Of a stretch of DNA of 7,690 nt, positions 5,958 to 7,690 are shown piece after piece. Made by a program: the position numbers and the translations under genes. This stretch comes from Bacillota bacterium (GTDB lineage Bacteria; Bacillota; Clostridia; Lachnospirales; Lachnospiraceae), in assembly GCA_023435505.1 (NCBI GenBank), contig JAEYRR010000088.1, forward strand, positions 1 through 7,690. Reading direction: 5' to 3'. Each line of letters starts with the position of its first letter. Position 1 is the first letter of the stretch. The notes under the pieces are model-generated. The model had not been told where the DNA came from and did no database searches. It saw nothing but the letters and a program-made list of their open reading frames with translations.

Positions 5958-6623
5958 TTATTCTTGGTTACTCATAGCTGCTAATTTATTTAACACATCA
6001 TTCTTTCCAATTACAATAAGAATGTCTTCACTGCTTAAATGTCTATCTGCATCAGGGTTGATATCTAGCTCTTCGTTTCTCCTTACCCCGATTACGTTAA
6101 TTCTATATTTGGCCCGAAGATTTAACTCTTTGATACTATAGCCATCCCAGCTTGGCAGAACATCCAGTTCCATCATGCTTGTTGTAGAAGATAATTCGAT
6201 GGCATTAAACATATTCCCCATCATAAGATTATGTGCTACTCGTATACCGGTTTCCTTCTCCGGGAAGATTACCTTATCAGCTCCAACCTTTCTTAACACC
6301 TTAGCATGTAACTCAGTCTGAGCTTTCGCCAGTACAAATGGGATTCCTGACTCCTTGGCAAGAATGGTAACCATAACAGAAGCCTCAAGATTCTCACCGA
6401 TGGCTACAATTGCCCCATCAAAATTACGAATTCCAAGACTTTCCATGGATTCTGAATCACACACATCTGCTTTAATGGCGCAGGTGACGATATCCGCTAC
6501 CTCATGAATCTTATCTTCGTCATTATCTACTACTAATACTTCACAACCACCTTCTGCTAATGTAGTTGCAATGCTTCTTCCAAATCTTCCAAGTCCAAAT
6601 ACTACAAATTCTTTCTTCTCCAT
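5958..6623 (-). CDS. ktrA: KtrA-type potassium uptake regulatory subunit (RCK domain)
   Basis: Cytosolic subunit that forms an octameric ring under the KtrB channel and gates K+ flux in response to bound nucleotide. At 221 residues it matches one-RCK KtrA rather than the double-length proteobacterial TrkA. The RCK-N Rossmann domain (about 1-135) has the glycine motif GLGRFG (10-15), the acidic residue ending strand 2 (Asp33) and KADVCDSES (51-59); the RCK-C/TrkA-C domain occupies about 140-218. RCK-C domains of KtrA in other Firmicutes bind cyclic di-AMP; whether this one does cannot be judged by eye. The start at 6623 is preceded by a GAGGGA site that overlaps the end of ktrB, 12 bases upstream, implying co-expression of both subunits. 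It could equally be labelled trkA in some annotations. Confidence 0.9.
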   Translation of the reverse strand: MEKKEFVVFGLGRFGRSIATTLAEGGCEVLVVDNDEDKIHEVADIVTCAIKADVCDSESMESLGIRNFDGAIVAIGENLEASVMVTILAKESGIPFVLAKAQTELHAKVLRKVGADKVIFPEKETGIRVAHNLMMGNMFNAIELSSTTSMMELDVLPSWDGYSIKELNLRAKYRINVIGVRRNEELDINPDADRHLSSEDILIVIGKNDVLNKLAAMSNQE

Positions 6624-6635
6624 ATTATTCCCTCT

Positions 6636-7690
6636 CTATCCCACCATAATCTTATCTGTTGGCAATTTCCTACTGCCATGCTCATGCTTTCTCGAATTGA
6701 AAGCTAGTGCTAGTGTAATAGGACCAATTCGTCCCAGATACATGGTTATAATAATTACAATCTTTCCTATATCCGTCAGCTTTGTGGTAACACCCCTTGT
6801 CAAACCAACTGTGCCAATTGCAGACGCTGTTTCGAATAATAAATCTAGAAAAGTTGCATTTTCTGTAATGGTCAGAATAAAGGTACTGATACAGAGTACT
6901 AAAAAACTCAATCCAAATACTGTCATACTTTTTTTAATAAAAGCATCCGTAATCTGTCTTTTAAATACTTCCACATCTTGTTTATTGCGAATGTTGGCCC
7001 ATACAGCCATCAGTAAGACTGCCGCTGTAACCGTTTTAATACCACCGGCGGTACCAGATGGAGAACCTCCGATAAACATCAGTATGATACTAATAAAGGA
7101 AGTCGACTCATGCATCTGTCCCTGCGGAATAGTGAAAAAGCCTGCAGTTCTTGTAGTTACTGATTGAAATAAGGAAGCCATAACCTTATTCCCAAAAGAC
7201 ATCTCTCCAATAGTTCCCTTATTATTATACTCAAGTAATAAAATAATCAGACCGCCTCCAAATATAAGAATTGCAGTCATCGTGAGAACCACTTTGGTAT
7301 GTAGCTCCATCTTTCGTACTAATACTTTACCCTTAACTTTCTCTTTTACCCTTCTCTTAAGAGTATTTAGTATATCCCACCAAACCGGATATCCGATACC
7401 ACCAAAAATAATAAGCAGCATAGTCGTAATATTGATTATCGGAGAAAGCTGATAAGGCTGAAGGCTAGCTTCTCCAATAAGATCCAATCCTGCGTTACAA
7501 AAAGCTGAGATCGAAGTAAAGATAGATATCCCTATGCCTTTTACTACTCCATAATCTGGGATAAACTGAAACATGAAAAATATAGCTCCAGTCGCTTCCA
7601 CTAACATTGTACCCTTAATAATTCTTTTAGTGAGCTTTACCAATCCTTGGAGAGTATCCAGGTAATAAGCATCCTGTATCAAAAGACGGT
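6636..7690 (-). CDS. ktrB: KtrB/TrkH-family potassium translocation subunit, partial (start beyond base 7690)
   Basis: Membrane pore subunit for K+ uptake, related to K+ channels but with four covalently joined M1-P-M2 units. The last 351 codons are present; typical proteins have about 450, so the first membrane-pore unit is outside the window. Three selectivity-filter loops are visible: SISAFCNAGLDL (bases about 7514-7479), TTRTAGFF (about 7157-7134) and ASAIGTVGLT (about 6827-6798). The intramembrane gating loop GGSPSGTAGGIKT (about 7070-7032) follows the third filter. The frame is open to the edge and reads RLLIQDAYYLD, a conserved internal family segment, so the in-frame TTG at 7682 is not a real start. 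Pairing with ktrA 12 bases downstream supports the KtrAB assignment; the organism may name it trkH. Confidence 0.92.
   Translation of the reverse strand, partial: RLLIQDAYYLDTLQGLVKLTKRIIKGTMLVEATGAIFFMFQFIPDYGVVKGIGISIFTSISAFCNAGLDLIGEASLQPYQLSPIINITTMLLIIFGGIGYPVWWDILNTLKRRVKEKVKGKVLVRKMELHTKVVLTMTAILIFGGGLIILLLEYNNKGTIGEMSFGNKVMASLFQSVTTRTAGFFTIPQGQMHESTSFISIILMFIGGSPSGTAGGIKTVTAAVLLMAVWANIRNKQDVEVFKRQITDAFIKKSMTVFGLSFLVLCISTFILTITENATFLDLLFETASAIGTVGLTRGVTTKLTDIGKIVIIITMYLGRIGPITLALAFNSRKHEHGSRKLPTDKIMVG

Noticed and set aside
6571..7167. 198-codon plus-strand open frame
   Set aside because: It lies wholly antisense to ktrB and ktrA, which have clear family motifs; it has no recognisable domain and no ribosome site, and is a shadow of the coding frame.
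7680..7682. TTG as a start codon for a complete, short KtrB
   Set aside because: The frame stays open to the window edge and the upstream codons read as conserved KtrB/TrkH sequence; the missing length fits a truncated view, not a short gene.

Overview
This AT-rich window carries eight protein genes, all on the minus strand, so the biological reading order runs from base 7690 down to base 1. The gene types (KtrAB-type K+ uptake, a paraslipin/NfeD pair, an LtaS-like polyglycerol-phosphate synthase, a citrate synthase of the clostridial type), strong AGGAGG-like ribosome sites and U-tailed intrinsic terminators point to a Gram-positive Firmicute. A Clostridia/Lachnospiraceae organism is most likely. 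This is an inference from protein style, not a database match.

Layout in transcription order. (1) 7690-6636: KtrB/TrkH K+ translocation subunit, running off the right edge. (2) 6623-5958: KtrA, its cytosolic RCK subunit. (3) 5945-5163: a SpoU/TrmH-family RNA 2'-O-methyltransferase. These three are separated by only 12 bases each and probably form one operon. (4) 5050-4589 and (5) 4568-3636: NfeD and its paraslipin (SPFH) partner, 20 bases apart, with a possible promoter of their own in the 112-base gap before them, and ending in a clear terminator (3543-3577). (6) 3430-1523: a single-gene unit for an LtaS-like membrane phosphoglycerol transferase with a terminator at 1480-1517. (7) 1389-454: ornithine carbamoyltransferase, with a consensus-like promoter and two tandem ARG boxes, so it is probably repressed by ArgR with arginine; terminator at 356-405. 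(8) 195-1: the first 65 residues of citrate synthase, preceded by a leader with a long imperfect inverted repeat.

The window is mostly housekeeping: potassium homeostasis, RNA modification, membrane-domain organisation, envelope polymer synthesis, arginine synthesis and entry into the TCA/glutamate branch. I see no mobile element, CRISPR array, tRNA, rRNA or defence system, and no convincing evidence of an undescribed multi-gene system. The points most worth a second look are the structured citrate synthase leader (192-300), the ArgR operator of argF, and the hendecad repeat tract in the SPFH protein.
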